From contig NC_092335.1 of assembly GCF_046630445.1 (NCBI RefSeq), positions 2,974,001 to 3,038,000 of the forward strand: a stretch of 64,000 nt of DNA, read 5' to 3'. The translations under genes and the position numbers were made by a program. Origin of the DNA: Rutidosis leptorrhynchoides (lineage: Eukaryota; Streptophyta; Magnoliopsida; Asterales; Asteraceae). Below, in pieces: positions 22,331 through 34,411 of this stretch. Each line of letters begins with the position of its first letter. The first letter of the stretch is position 1. A model generated the notes under the pieces. That model had not been told where the DNA came from, ran no database searches, and saw only the letters and a program-made list of their open reading frames with translations.

Positions 22331-24602
22331 ATAAATATTAAAAATTCAATATATTATATAATTGGTAAATAATAATAAATTATAATATATTAAATCAAGT
22401 TATAAGTTCGAATATGATTATTATTACTTTCAATATTATTATCAATAGTAATATTGATATTAATATCAGTATTATTAATATTATTAATTTCAATACATAA
22501 TATACAGATATGGAAATTGATACCTTTTATTTGATAATAATATTATTAATACTAATTGTTATTCTTGTTAATATTATAATTATTATTAGTTGTGACTTAC
22601 TATTATTGTTATTACTCTTATTATTATAATTATTACTATTAATTATTATTATTATTATTATTAGTATTTTGATTATTATTATTAATGTAATTATAATTAT
22701 TAATTAATAAAATCAATTATATAAAAACATAAATATAGATTTGGAATGTAAATCTATTTCAGTAGCAAACGATTGTGTTCAGATGAAAACAAATTGATAA
22801 GATATCACAGATTTAGATTGTACGAATTCTGTTAGAAGTCTCAATCTACTTTATCTATTTTTTTTCTCCCTTTCTGTTCCTGATTGAGGAATCTGTCGAT
22901 CACTATCTACTACAAAACAACTGAAATTGATTTCTATTGTGATATAAAAGATACACTAGCACGTTATGTATACCTACTACTGCTTCTCGTCGTAATTCAA
23001 CACCATAACCATCACCTAATTCTTTCCTTCTCTCTTTCTATATTTGTCTATCTCTTTCTTAAAAATCCTAGTTACCGTTTCGAATCACAACCATAGATCA
23101 TTGCAACATACTATTATCTGTGTAAAATTTTCGAATTTAAACCAAAACCACAATCCACCACCTACAATCACCACCTTAAAGCTTGATTAAACAAGATCAT
23201 CACTTTTTAAATCCTTCTTGGTCACCCCCTACAAGACACCCTTGTACCATCACCTCTAAACTTCCACCACTAATTTCCGTTGGTTATTTGTTGTGTGCTT
23301 GCTGTTTGAACATATCAACAAGTCCATCACTTATCTCTTTTCTATCCATGATTAAGAAAACCACCAATGTTGACAAACCATCACCTTGATCACCATTAAA
23401 ACACCAACTGCACTTCTTTCCTAGTTCCTTTCTATCAAACCATTAGATCACCAGAACTATACCATGAAAACAAGCTGCTGCATCAGCTTGAATACGTTCT
23501 GTTTCTGTCACCCTAAAAACAACCATCGTGAACCTATTTATTATTTTCTTTCCGTCACCTTCAAAACTAAACGTTGAAGCCTTCAACACCATCACACCAC
23601 TCTCTTTCTCTTCTCCTTGAATATGAAACCAAACCAAACACCCGGGAACTAACTGCTACTATCATTATATGTGTTTCTGCTTTGATGTCGTGAAAAAAAC
23701 AACATCACTACAACCTCACTGTATTCTTTTTCCTACAATCAAACATCAACCCACCAATGAGCCACCTCTATTACCCGCAACCAGTTACCACCTCTTCAAT
23801 TTTTTTCTCCTTCTTCATAAACTTGCGAAATCACATACAAGACCATTTATTATTTTACTCTTGATTGCTTCGATTATTCTAAACAAATATAAAGAATGAG
23901 GAGGATACTTTATTATTTGTTTGTCCTTTTACCTAGTGGCCAACATGAAATATCACTTTAAGATAGTGGGGAACCATTGAATATTTTTCTTCCTAAAACT
24001 CATGTCGTGGCAAATTCCAAAAAACAACACAACAACTAAGTTAATTGGGCTGCAAATGATTCGTTCCCTTTTAAATTTTTTTTAGCACCGAATGGTGTTG
24101 AGTGGATGAGGCCAAGGATTAGTTTTGAATAAGTGGGGTTGGAACATGATTAAACAACACATGATGGGAGTGCATGATAGTTACAGCATGATATTTTTTT
24201 TTATATATCGACTATAGGAGGTTAACCAAACAAGCTACGAGGTTCCTGGTTGGGCTGCCGAGTTTTCTGTTGAGATTGGGCCGAAGAGTGCAGTTGGGCC
24301 GAAATATAAAGAACCAAGTTAATAGTCAATATTTGATTTGGGCTGCCATAATTGGGCCTCGTTTCCTGTTTTGCTGGAGTGCCAAAAATGGAGGGTGAAT
24401 ATGATTATAAGAGTGATAATTATGATAATGTATGATTATAGATAGATGATAAGGTAATGAATTGATATGGTTATGAAAGATAGATGAATTAATGAAGAAA
24501 TAGTGTTGAGGATGGTTAGTTGATAATGATGATGTTTAGGATAAATGAAAACAGTAGATATAATCGATACATAGATATAGAACGGATATCAAATCAGAAA
24601 AG

Positions 24603-24690
24603 CAGAAGTAGCGGAATGGTTTGGAATGTTGTTGAGTTAATAAATGGTCGGGAGTTCGAATCCTTGCTGCTGCTAGTATTTTTCTTTTTC
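24603..24690 (+). other. tRNA-like module in family B LTR
   Basis: Contains TAGCGGAATGGT (24609-24620), resembling an RNA polymerase III A box, then GGAGTTCGAATCC (24651-24663), resembling a B box, and a T-rich run from 24678. The spacing of about 40 bp is tRNA-like, but I cannot fold a full cloverleaf, so it is not a tRNA gene. Confidence 0.5.
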
Positions 24691-24834
24691 AAATATTTAG
24701 TCGGGCTAAGTGTTGGGCCATGAATATGTTGTTGGGCTTGGGAACTAAGGTGGCCTGAGGTAAATTTCGGCCCAATATTAACTAATAGGTATAAGTTACA
24801 TAAATTAATCAGGGCATTTAAATTAGAGAAAAAT

Positions 24835-24915
24835 GGTACGGATCGTTTGGCAAAGGCGTGTTAGCGGGTTAACGGGAGGTCACGGGTTCGAGCCCTGTCT
24901 AGGGCATTCTTTTTA
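24835..24915 (+). other. Second tRNA-like module in family B LTR
   Basis: Has GGTTCGAGCCC (24885-24895) as a good B box, with A-box-like sequence upstream and TTCTTTTT downstream. The same module opens the window in the 5' LTR (B box at 54-64). A related module on the minus strand is at 54779-54856. Confidence 0.5.
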
Positions 24916-25019
24916 GGAAAAAGCTTTTTAAGGTAGTATTATTTTTACAAATTATTATCATTATTATTATTATCATTATTTTATTACCAATATTATCATT
25001 ATTATTATTACAACAAATA

Positions 25020-25057
<38 letters not shown>

Positions 25058-25080
25058 CTACTTATAATAACATTACATAT

Positions 25081-26057
<977 letters not shown>

Positions 26058-27079
26058 TATATAACAAATGATGTATTTTTAATATAATGTTAAACATATA
26101 TAAATATTAATATAATTATATAAACATTAGTCATTTTTAAAGATACATACAAATTAAATATATATAATATATAATTTAAGATATAATAAATTTGTTCGAT
26201 TACAAATATATGTGTTAATATATATAAATGATATAGGTTCGTGAATCCGAGGTCAACCCTACACTTGTTCAATGTCGTTCTATGTATTTTTACTACAAAA
26301 TACAGTATGGTGAGTTCATTTGATTCCCTTTTACTCTTTACATTTTTGGGACTGAGAGTACATGCGCTATTTTTACAACTGCTTTATGAAATGCTTTTGA
26401 AATAAATTTTGAACTGCGAATACATGAAATGCTTTTATAAATGTTTGACGAGATAGACACAAGCAAAACATTCCTCGAATGAATTATTATGCAGACAGAA
26501 GTTCTGCGGATTATTATTGAATTATGTGAACATGATAATTGCCACCATTGAATTATGTGGACATGATAATTGCCACCATTGAATTATTATGTGGACATGA
26601 TAATTGCCACCATTGAATTATGTGGACATGATAATTGCCACTAATTGAAGTGAATGTTATGTATCGAGAGAATGATTTTATACACAGGTTATGTGTATGT
26701 TATTTTTGTGCACGAGATATGTGTACGGTTACTAAGATTTATGAAAAATGATTTCGTACACGAGAAAGGTGTACTGTATTTGAAAGATATCGCATGTACA
26801 TTACAGGTGGGTATAGGATTCGGGCCCATTTGTACCATGCAGGATTTAAATCTTGTGGTCTATCAAAATGATGAATTTTATTGTTTACGATAAACCTATG
26901 AACTCACCAACCTTTTGGTTGACACTTGAAAGCATGTTTATTCTCAGGTATGAAAGAAATCTTCCGCTGTGCATTTGCTCATATTACATGGAGTCGTTCA
27001 TGGCATATAGAGGTCCGTTCATCGCAATGGTACCAGATGTTATTGTATTCGTTCAGAAAAATTTGGACGGGGTATGACA

Positions 27080-27702
27080 TACTCTGTCATTTTCTTCCTC
27101 CGAATCACTAGACGCGACAACTGATTCAAAAGGGTGATCTGTTTTTTTTTATTTTACATAGGTTCTCAACTCCATAGTTGAAGAAATCAAACTCTTCTGT
27201 GTTTGGAGGTGGTATTTCAGGTCGTGCTTCTTCCAAATTGGGTGTCTGAAGGTTTGTTTGGGCCTCGCTTGTTGGTAGGTTTTGTTGGACATCGTGTGTT
27301 GGTAGGTTTTGATAGACATTGTGTGTTGGTAGGATTTGCAATGATTGTAAGTTTTCTGGAAGTTGAATTGTAACTTTGTTGACAATGTAAATATAAATAG
27401 GAGCATTTGATATTGCATGTTGTAGAAAATCACGAAAGTCTTCATAATCATCAGTAATATCAAAAATAAGATTATCGACAACATATCTCATTGAAACAGG
27501 TGCATTAGGTGGCAAATTAATTTTTCTAAGAACATTTTTTTAACAATATTCTTTGAGTAATTGGTTTTTGGGGAGCAACTGGGAGTTTTAATCGTGTTCT
27601 AAAACAATCTAGAGGCAAATACATAGGCAAGTTATTAATAAATTGAAAAGAACCACCACAACATATATGAATAACAAAGGTTTCATTATCACTACAACTC
27701 AT
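27080..27702 (-). pseudogene. Broken transposase-like gene (N-terminal part), cut by family B copy 1
   Basis: On the minus strand an ATG at 27702 opens 58 codons to TAG (27528-27526), just after an A-run where the frame appears to slip. The coding sense continues in another frame (27515-27126) and then shifts again into an acidic stretch (SSDSEEEND) that ends at the LTR border at 27079. The middle contains NAPVSMRYVVD and FDITDDYEDFRDFLQ, like the N-terminal all-beta/PB1-like part of plant MULE transposases, followed by imperfect repeats of LPTHxVQQN. The retrotransposon apparently inserted into this gene. The family assignment is tentative. Confidence 0.5.
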
Positions 27703-27906
27703 TATTTAAAACAACAAGAGAAAAAATGGTGGAAAGTTACCTTAATGATGCTTGAAATTATATGATTTATGTGGAAATGAAGTGAAATGAAGCTGGTAAT
27801 CTGTAGTTCCATGTATAATGATTATATAGAAATAAAAGGTTATCCGTAATAGTACAAAAATCTAACAAAATTTTATCCACGAAATCATAGAAATCTTATC
27901 GGAATA

Positions 27907-28027
27907 AGACGCAAGGACGCAAGGACGCAAGGCGCAAAACTCAAGGACGCAAGGCTGTTTGTTGCGTTTGGCCTTAACGCAAGGACGCAAGGTCGCAAGG
28001 ACGCAAGGACTCTTGCGCCTTGCGAGG
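27907..28027. repeat. GACGCAAG minisatellite with inverted end
   Basis: About eight copies of the 8-9 bp unit GACGCAAG(G) with interruptions. The right end turns round: GCAAGGACGCAAG is followed four bases later by CTTGCGCCTTGC, able to form a hairpin. A small transposon end is possible, but I could not find a target duplication. Confidence 0.75.
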
Positions 28028-28580
28028 GCAAATTGTCAAACTTTTTTTTTTAGGGCTAACAGTCAACAAGCTTAAAAAAATGGATATTTTGGTGATAATC
28101 CCAAAAATAAAGACGAACCTAAACATAGGAACAATCAAATAAAACAAACGAACAACAAAATCACAAAGAGTGAATTAACAAACACGTACAACATCCGGTA
28201 GCTCAAAACCATATATTTGAAAGAAAAAAAAAAAGTTAACTCGGCGCCGTGTACTTTTCGAGCCTTATCTTTTCTGGGTTTTGAAACCGGAATGAGGTTG
28301 ATCAATTTACCTTCCACAAGAACATACTTTGAAATCCTTAAATGCCGAATCGACAAAGTCCGAATATGAGCTAGTGATAAATCATCACTACTCACTACCA
28401 CGACTTAAAATTTTTTTCCGTATTAGAAAAAATAAAATCACAAGATACTCTAGTGCTTAGGACACTAAGTTCTTTGCAAGAGGTCCCAAGTTATAATCGT
28501 GTCTAAAACGAATATTTTGTATTTCACCATTATAGAAAAAAATTATTCTTTAACTGTAAAACAAATATTGGTGGAGAAAA
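28028..28580. other. AT-rich spacer
   Basis: No supported gene. An 88-codon frame on the minus strand (28401-28135) has no recognisable domain and ends in a hydrophobic stretch. A weak tRNA-like segment near 28445-28510 may be an old SINE piece. Confidence 0.4.
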
Positions 28581-28599
28581 ATGAGTGGCACGTATAATA

Positions 28600-29010
28600 G
28601 CAGTATAAGTTATTCTTTAATTACAATTTGTTACATTGGCCACATGGACATAGTTCAAGTGGTTACCGAGTTCTCAATAAAGCAGGAGACCCATGTTCGA
28701 ATAATCATATTAATTGGGCTCTTGACTAGAGGGGGCGCCAATGTTTATTCTTTAATTACAATCAGTTACATTAACCACATGACCATAGTTCAAGTGGTCA
28801 CCGAGTTCTAAATTAAGCAAGAAACCCATGTTCGAATCTTGGTAACGCCCAAGATCGAATTAATTGGGCTCTTGACTAGAGGGGACGCCAATGTGCGCAA
28901 TTTACCCGGTTACGGCTCTCGTCGCTCGGGTACTCGTCACCCGGGGGTTTCACTCGCTAGTGAGAACTCAATGTGGTTGTCGTTAGAGAAGTTTCTTCTA
29001 TAAACCTAAA
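28600..29010 (+). repeat. Two tandem SINE-like units
   Basis: Two related units begin near 28612 and 28743, each with TTATTCTTTAATTACAAT, CACATGGACATAGTTCAAGT (A-box-like) and CCCATGTTCGAA (B-box-like), then ATTAATTGGGCTCTTGACTA and GACGCCAATGT. The second unit continues with CACCCGGGGGTTTCACTCGC and ends near TTCTTCTATAAACC, like plant SINE 3' ends. The first unit is cut short where the second begins. Confidence 0.65.
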
Positions 29011-29588
29011 AAAAATATCTGTTACATTTATTACTGTATTGGATAAGATTTACAGAGTAATAGCTAAATTGACCTTTCTTTTAACGTTGTAAACATAATT
29101 TTAAAGTTAAAACAAAAAAAAAAAACAAAACAAAAAAAAAAAAAAAAACAAAAAAAAAAAAAACAAAGTAAATTTTGGCAAGTGAAATGGACCTTAAATA
29201 GAAAAGTACTTTGGAATAATAATAACATTCAATGTTAAGGTAAGGGCTGAGGCCTTGAAAATAATTGGAGTACACATTGAGTGGCACGAGTAAATGAGTG
29301 TGTATGAACCCGATAAACGGTGGTTTAAGATTACCCCACGTCGGGGTCTACCATAGTTCAGAACTAGTAGCTTTCACATTTAATAGCAAGCACGATTATT
29401 TGGAAATATAAGGCAAGTAACAGCGTTACATAGCGCCTTCTCAGTTTCATTAAATATCGTTTTCTAATATAAAGTACGTAGTATAGAGGTACGAGCCTAT
29501 GCAAGTAAGGTCGTACGTGTGGTACTGTGTTATATATTGTAATTAATCTGGTTTTAATTAATGTGAGTTTTGGTGAAAATAGAGAGGG
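29011..29588. other. Spacer with long A-rich run (29108-29166)
   Basis: No gene seen. A run of nearly 60 bases is A with scattered C. It may be the poly(A) end of an old retrocopy, but no source gene is recognisable beside it. Confidence 0.5.
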
Positions 29589-29664
29589 ATAGCGAAATCG
29601 AAGACACAACGCATAATCAATCACACGAGGCTCATACAAACGCTATCAAGAAACCTAGGAACCA
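29589..29664 (+). pseudogene. eL29 exon 1 fragment
   Basis: This 76-bp piece on the plus strand matches exon 1 of the eL29 gene at 31823-31924 (minus strand) over about three quarters of the exon, including AGCGAAATCGAAGA, CGCATAATCA and AAGAAACC. The start codon has become ATA, a small deletion changes the frame, and similarity stops abruptly after AGGAACCA. Neither promoter nor second exon is attached. It is a truncated, inverted, dead copy 2.2 kb from the live gene. Confidence 0.8.
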
Positions 29665-29689
29665 TTGAAAACCAGCTCATTTCCTTGAT

Positions 29690-29937
29690 CAAACTATTCC
29701 GGTCCTCATTAGGAAAAACCCACGATGAATCCATACAGGCATCGCATGTAGTAAAACCCCGTCAGGTAAAGTTTAACGCAAGCCGTACTCAACCTCCGAA
29801 GTCGAAGCAATTGGCAGGTAACAAGAAGGGAAATTTTCAGGTAACAAAGGAAATTTTGCAGCAAGAGAAAGTCGAACCCTGACCTTCCATATGAGAAGTT
29901 GGATCACTACCACTATGCCAGCTACTTGTTAAATGAA
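29690..29937 (-). repeat. SINE-like sequence (tRNA-derived head)
   Basis: On the minus strand TAGCTGGCATAGTGGTAGTG (A-box-like) lies near 29925-29906 and GGGTTCGACTTT (B-box-like) near 29881-29870, spaced as in a tRNA. A non-tRNA body with repeated TTACCTG follows. The 3' end is not clear. It abuts the eL29 fragment. Confidence 0.55.
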
Positions 29938-30078
29938 CTTACAGGGTTAAGGAGACAATAAACACAATACTTGTGCTTTGTAGATCATATGCAACTCCAG
30001 TGAAGATATATGCCACAAAGGAAAGCCCTGTAATTCTTATGACTAATGTTTAGGCTCTTCAAGTGTTTTTCTATATAT

Positions 30079-30177
30079 CTATGAATACATGACATTATAT
30101 TCCTGGATAAGATTAGCTATATGAGCACTGCTACACCCATTTGGTCTGTAATGATCCTTCAATGTGTCAACCACAGC
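30079..30177 (-). pseudogene. Possible terminal exon of an unidentified gene
   Basis: On the minus strand TTATTTCTTTCAG (ending at 30178) is a good splice acceptor, followed by 32 sense codons and TAG (30081-30079), with a composition unlike the AT-rich surroundings (motif DTLKDHYRPNG). I do not recognise the protein, and no upstream exon is visible before a hAT element 300 bp away. It may be a relic left by transposition or chance. Confidence 0.3.
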
Positions 30178-30482
30178 CTGAAAGAAATAATCACTCAGGG
30201 CTCTAAGACCAACCCCACTATGCAGTTGAATATCAACAGAAATGACATCAAAAGAACTCTACAAATAACAATTCTTTGATCTTAACTGGCCCCATAATGT
30301 GTCAACTTAAGATTATATGTATTTGACATGTCAATTTAATGTCATTACAACATAAAAAGCTTCTGATAGTATCGGAGGCACTAGAATTCAATTGACAGCA
30401 CACATAACTCAATTGACAAATGCAAGGGCCACATCTAAAACAACAAGAGGGTGTATTGATCAACTGCTCAATCAATTACACC

Positions 30483-30889
30483 CACTGTTGCAAAACAGCC
30501 CGTCTCGAGCCGTTGCAACCGTTCCTTTTCGAAGAAAACTGTCTAATATGACAGTCAACGGTCAAAATTCGGGTCAAAGTTGAAAAAATAAAGTCAAAGT
30601 CTCCCAAAATTCGAAAAACCTAGAAAGTCAGTAAAATCGGTCATATTTGTCATATCTTAGTTTGAATTTTCTGTATTATATTAACGGTGATAGCGATTAT
30701 GGATACAAATTAGTCAATTAAACTTTTGGCTTTAAAATATGTACACATATATACATTTATATACTTATATATTTAGAAGTCAACTTTGATCAACGTCCGT
30801 CACGACTCCCGTCTCGACCATGTCTCGAACGTCTCGACCTTTTTAAGACCCGACCGTCTCGACCCCGTCTCACGTCTTTTGCAACCTTG
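30483..30889. mobile_element. Small hAT-type element with target duplication ATTACACC
   Basis: 407 bp bounded by the 8-bp direct repeat ATTACACC (30475-30482 and 30890-30897). The ends are inverted: CACTGTTGCAAAACAG at the left, and CAAGGTTGCAAAAGAC reading in from the right. An 8-bp duplication is the hAT hallmark. Near the right end is a cluster of GTCTCGACC repeats. It has no transposase ORF. Confidence 0.8.
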
Positions 30890-31170
30890 ATTACACCAAT
30901 ACTTTAACAAAAAAATAAATTTTTGAAGAACTAAGATACTATTTTCAATTTTTTCATGAAAGAGGTTCTTGAATAGCTGAAGGATGAAATAAAAAGATGA
31001 AAAGATTTCATTGATAGCATAGTCAAAAACAGATAACGAATACCATAACATCATATAGAATCTAAACTAGATTCATAAGTCACATGATTCGAACACAAGA
31101 GTTCCAACTAAGTTCAAAAACTCAAAAAAAATAAAAAAAAAAAGGGATAACCGAACACTATAGCGTCCAT
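30890..31170. other. Spacer downstream of RPL29
   Basis: AT-rich sequence containing the target duplication and the probable 3' untranslated region of the RPL29 gene near its right end; nothing else recognised. Confidence 0.5.
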
Positions 31171-31924
31171 CTATTCTTCAACAGCAGATTCACCTCCCTG
31201 CTTGTTGTGCTTCCTTGCATACCTCTGGTTCCTTAGAAACTTGGGGTCCATCTACATTACAAACAGATTCCAAATACAAATAAGAATGAGTTTAAATTAA
31301 AGAACACCCAACACCCATTACATATACCCTCAAAAGTAACAGGCTGTTTGGCTACTGGCCGGCGGTTTGCACTCAAGGTTTTGTAGTTAAAAGATCCCAC
31401 ATTTGGTAACGTTGCAGAATTACAATTAGGTAAAATAACTTTTTGTGGTGCAATTACATATTGAATATATGCTTATCAAGTTAATATGACAATCATTATA
31501 ATTATAGTTTAACATATATTAACATTAGGAGGTATCATAGATGTAATTAATTTCAAACATTGATATCAAATCATCAATAGTAGGTCTGATACACTTATTT
31601 TGGGCGTATCATTACATTAGTAAATGTAACAGCTCTATAGAGGTCCGTTTATCACTATATACTAACCTAAATTTTGGCAAGGTATCATCATATCATATAC
31701 ATATGAATAACAAGCAAATTCAATAGCAATCATACAAAATAAAATTTAACGCTGAAAACAAACAATCGTAACCCTAATAATAATAATAGTTTGATAAAAT
31801 AAAAAGGGGAAACGAAGCTTACTCCTTTGGTTGAAGTGTGTCTGTGCTTCCTGGGTTTCTTAATACCGTTCCTGTGAGCCTTGTGTGACTGATTATGCGC
31901 TGTGTGATTCTTCGATTTCGCCAT
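31171..31924 (-). CDS. RPL29: Large-subunit ribosomal protein eL29
   Basis: Two coding exons: 31924-31823 (34 codons) and 31251-31171 (26 codons plus TAG), with a 571-nt intron starting GTAAGC and ending TGTAG. The 60-residue product is the usual length for plant eL29. It begins [20 protein letters not shown], is extremely basic, and exon 2 starts [20 protein letters not shown]. eL29 is a eukaryote-specific protein of the 60S subunit. The second exon also begins with ATG, but the normal start is in exon 1. A further intron in the 5' leader is likely: CAACAG/GTGTGTG near 32080 could be joined to an AG just before the ATG. The promoter has plant ribosomal-gene motifs. No damage is seen, so this is a working gene. 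Confidence 0.96.
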
Positions 31925-32105
31925 CTCTTTTTGTAAATCACCAAAATGTTCACACAAATCAACACAAGATCGATTACAAGATACAAATTTGTACAAAGCC
32001 TATACACATGTACAAATTTACGTATACATCTGAAATCTATGATACTTAAAATACAGATATAGAGTGAGAGACACACACCTGTTGTTTTGCTGCTGCCGCT
32101 GCTGA

Positions 32106-32114
32106 TTAGGGTTT
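32106..32114 (-). promoter_or_regulatory. Telo-box of RPL29
   Basis: AAACCCTAA on the minus strand, just downstream of the TATA box in the 5' leader. Telo-boxes are typical of plant translation-machinery genes. Confidence 0.8.
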
Positions 32115-32143
32115 TGGGAAGAAGATGTAATGGTCTTTGTTTC

Positions 32144-32153
32144 TTTTATATAA
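32144..32153 (-). promoter_or_regulatory. TATA box of RPL29
   Basis: TTATATAAAA on the minus strand, about 220 bp upstream of the ATG and 30 bp before the telo-box, leaving room for a leader with an intron. Confidence 0.7.
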
Positions 32154-32190
32154 CCCTAAGTTGCATTTCTCAGACGCGAGCCTTGTGGAT

Positions 32191-32203
32191 TGGGCTCGGC
32201 CCA
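32191..32203 (-). promoter_or_regulatory. Paired site II elements of RPL29
   Basis: TGGGCTCGGCCCA holds two inverted TGGGCY motifs, one per strand. Site II motifs together with a telo-box are the classic TCP-bound promoter module of plant ribosomal protein genes. Confidence 0.75.
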
Positions 32204-33079
32204 TTATTGTTCTACCATCCAACTATCCAAGAATTGAGTATCTTATCTTCTATTTTACAGTAATATTTATATTTATATATTAATACTAGTAAAATGATCC
32301 GTGAAATTAACGATTTTTTGAACGAAATAATTTAATTACATATTTTGGGTATTAAGTGAATATAAATGATGAAGTCATTTATTTTAATGACCCGTTTGAT
32401 TAAGAAACTTGTCGTTGTTTTTACAAATATATAGAGACATGTATTTTCGCATATATATGTAACGTGATTAATTTCGTAAAAAAATCCATATTTGAATATT
32501 AATAATTATAATTATAATTATTATATTAAAAGTAAATAATAATAATAAAATTCGTTAAAAGTTGAGTATTAATAATAATAATTATTAGTAATAATAAATG
32601 CCTTTAAACAAATTTTAGAAAATTAAAATTACAATTTAGGAGAGATTAGTATTTCCTTTTATAAAAAATTTCCTATTATTTTTTAATTAAATTAATATAT
32701 AATTATGGCATCATCATTATGAAAATTAAGGAGTAATTAGTTTAATGATAACATCATTATTTTAGAGCTTTATATGATTATATAGATGATTATATAGATA
32801 GATTTGTAGTTACTCTTTATTAAAATTCATACCCATTTTAATATAATTCGTCAATCCATATTCATATTCATTTGATTAAGCGGTTTAGCGAATATCCAGT
32901 GGATGATACTTTTTATAAAATATTACTATCGCGAAATGAAATCATTAACGTATTTATATAACAAATATAAATATAACGTAATCTAATAAAAACTATACAT
33001 AAAAAATATAACCGTTATTGTCAATTTAGCTAAAATATATTATAATTGTAGGTAAATATATATTTATTAAATACTATTA
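32204..33079. other. AT-rich intergenic spacer upstream of RPL29
   Basis: Nothing recognisable apart from short ATT repeats; it contains no ORF of note. Confidence 0.6.
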
Positions 33080-33087
33080 CATGTATA

Positions 33088-33414
33088 CAGAGGCGAAACT
33101 ACATGGAGCAAGGGGGCATCCGCCTCCGGTGGATTTTTTTTCCATTGTAAAAATTTTGAGTTTTTCGACTTTCCCCCCAGTGGATTTTTTTTTTTTCCCA
33201 AAACCTTCAAATTTTGCCCAAAATTCTTCAACTTTTGCCCCAAAACCTTCAAATTTTGCTCAAAAACCTTCAATATTTGCCAAAAAAAACTTTCATAATT
33301 TGCCTAAAAAACTCAATTTTTTGACCCAAAACCTTCATATTTTGTCCAAAAAAATTTACTACGGTTTTAATTTTTTTTTTGTCCTCGGTGAAAAAAATCC
33401 TAGTTCCGCCACTG
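33088..33414. mobile_element. hAT-type MITE with target duplication CATGTATA
   Basis: 327 bp bounded by the 8-bp duplication CATGTATA (33080-33087 and 33415-33422). The terminal inverted repeats are CAGAGGCGAAACTA at the left and CAGTGGCGGAACTA reading in from the right. The interior is mostly a tandem array of a unit of about 21 bp. It has no transposase. Confidence 0.9.
33198..33350. repeat. 21-bp tandem array inside the hAT MITE
   Basis: About seven imperfect copies resembling CCCAAAACCTTCAAATTTTG. Because the period is near a multiple of three, it creates an open frame with a seven-residue repeat that is not a gene. Confidence 0.85.
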
Positions 33415-33422
33415 CATGTATA

Positions 33423-34411
33423 GATAATTTATTAGTCGTACATCTTTTAAGTTACTTTTGATTGTTATTATAAGTAATAAGTGATTAAAATTAATGTATG
33501 CATTTTTTTTACTCCGTATTTACTAGATATCGATAGTAAAAAGAAACAAAAACTCAAATAACATTATATATGTAAAATATATTAATTTAATAACATTTTA
33601 ATAGTTTAAAGTGTATATATATAAGGATATATAATTGTTTATGCATATATTTTAGTAAATAAGTATATATTTTTATGTATGTATGTATATGTATTTCGGG
33701 TGATAAATGAATATATATATATATATATATATATAAATGATAGATTGTCATATCTATCCAATCCAATATTGTTTCACATATTTCATATTCATATCCATAT
33801 CCGATTAACATCTATTTAGATCATCAATATTCATTTTAATGGATTGGATCGAGTAGGTATCCAATTGATTAGATATCCATTGACAACTCTAAGCGTGACA
33901 CAACTTTTTTTCTCACTCATAACGCCTTATCATGCCTCGAGTGGGGCATGATGGCTTCTCAATCTTGGGGCGTGATGGAGACCATCACACTCCCCATCAC
34001 GGGCTTATCGGTCAAATGTTATTATTGGGCCTATTTAGGGCTCACTCGGAGCTTTGAGAACCAATGTATGAGGTGTGATGTACACTGTTACTATTTTTCA
34101 ACTAACTTCAACCTCACTTTAACACATCCTCTCATCATTCCACTACTATTTTTCTTTTTCCCCATCATATTTGTCATTGTCATTCTCCACAAAAAAAACC
34201 TAATTAGATTATCATATCTAAAATACCATTAAAAATAGTCCTTTTTGAATGTTCGGTTTAGAGTTAAAACATACAAGCGTAGACTTTGTGATTGACTTCA
34301 GCCCTAATAGGTGAACACTTAAACCGAACTCACCCATACTTTTAGGCTCATGGAAGTAAGGTTTGAGTAGAAATAATGATTACATCGAGTAGTGTAGAGG
34401 TATAATATGTG
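33423..34411. other. Intergenic spacer
   Basis: AT-rich, with a short (TA)n near 33713-33736. Around 33895-34020 there are GC-richer inverted-looking phrases (GGGGCATGATGG and GGGGCGTGATGG) that may be a degraded transposon end. No gene is seen. Confidence 0.5.

Noticed and set aside
24835-24915. Genuine tRNA gene
   Set aside because: B box is good, but I cannot build acceptor and anticodon stems; repeated with the LTR, so called tRNA-like only.
33081-33461. 126-codon frame with a seven-residue repeat
   Set aside because: Produced by the 21-bp tandem array of the hAT MITE.
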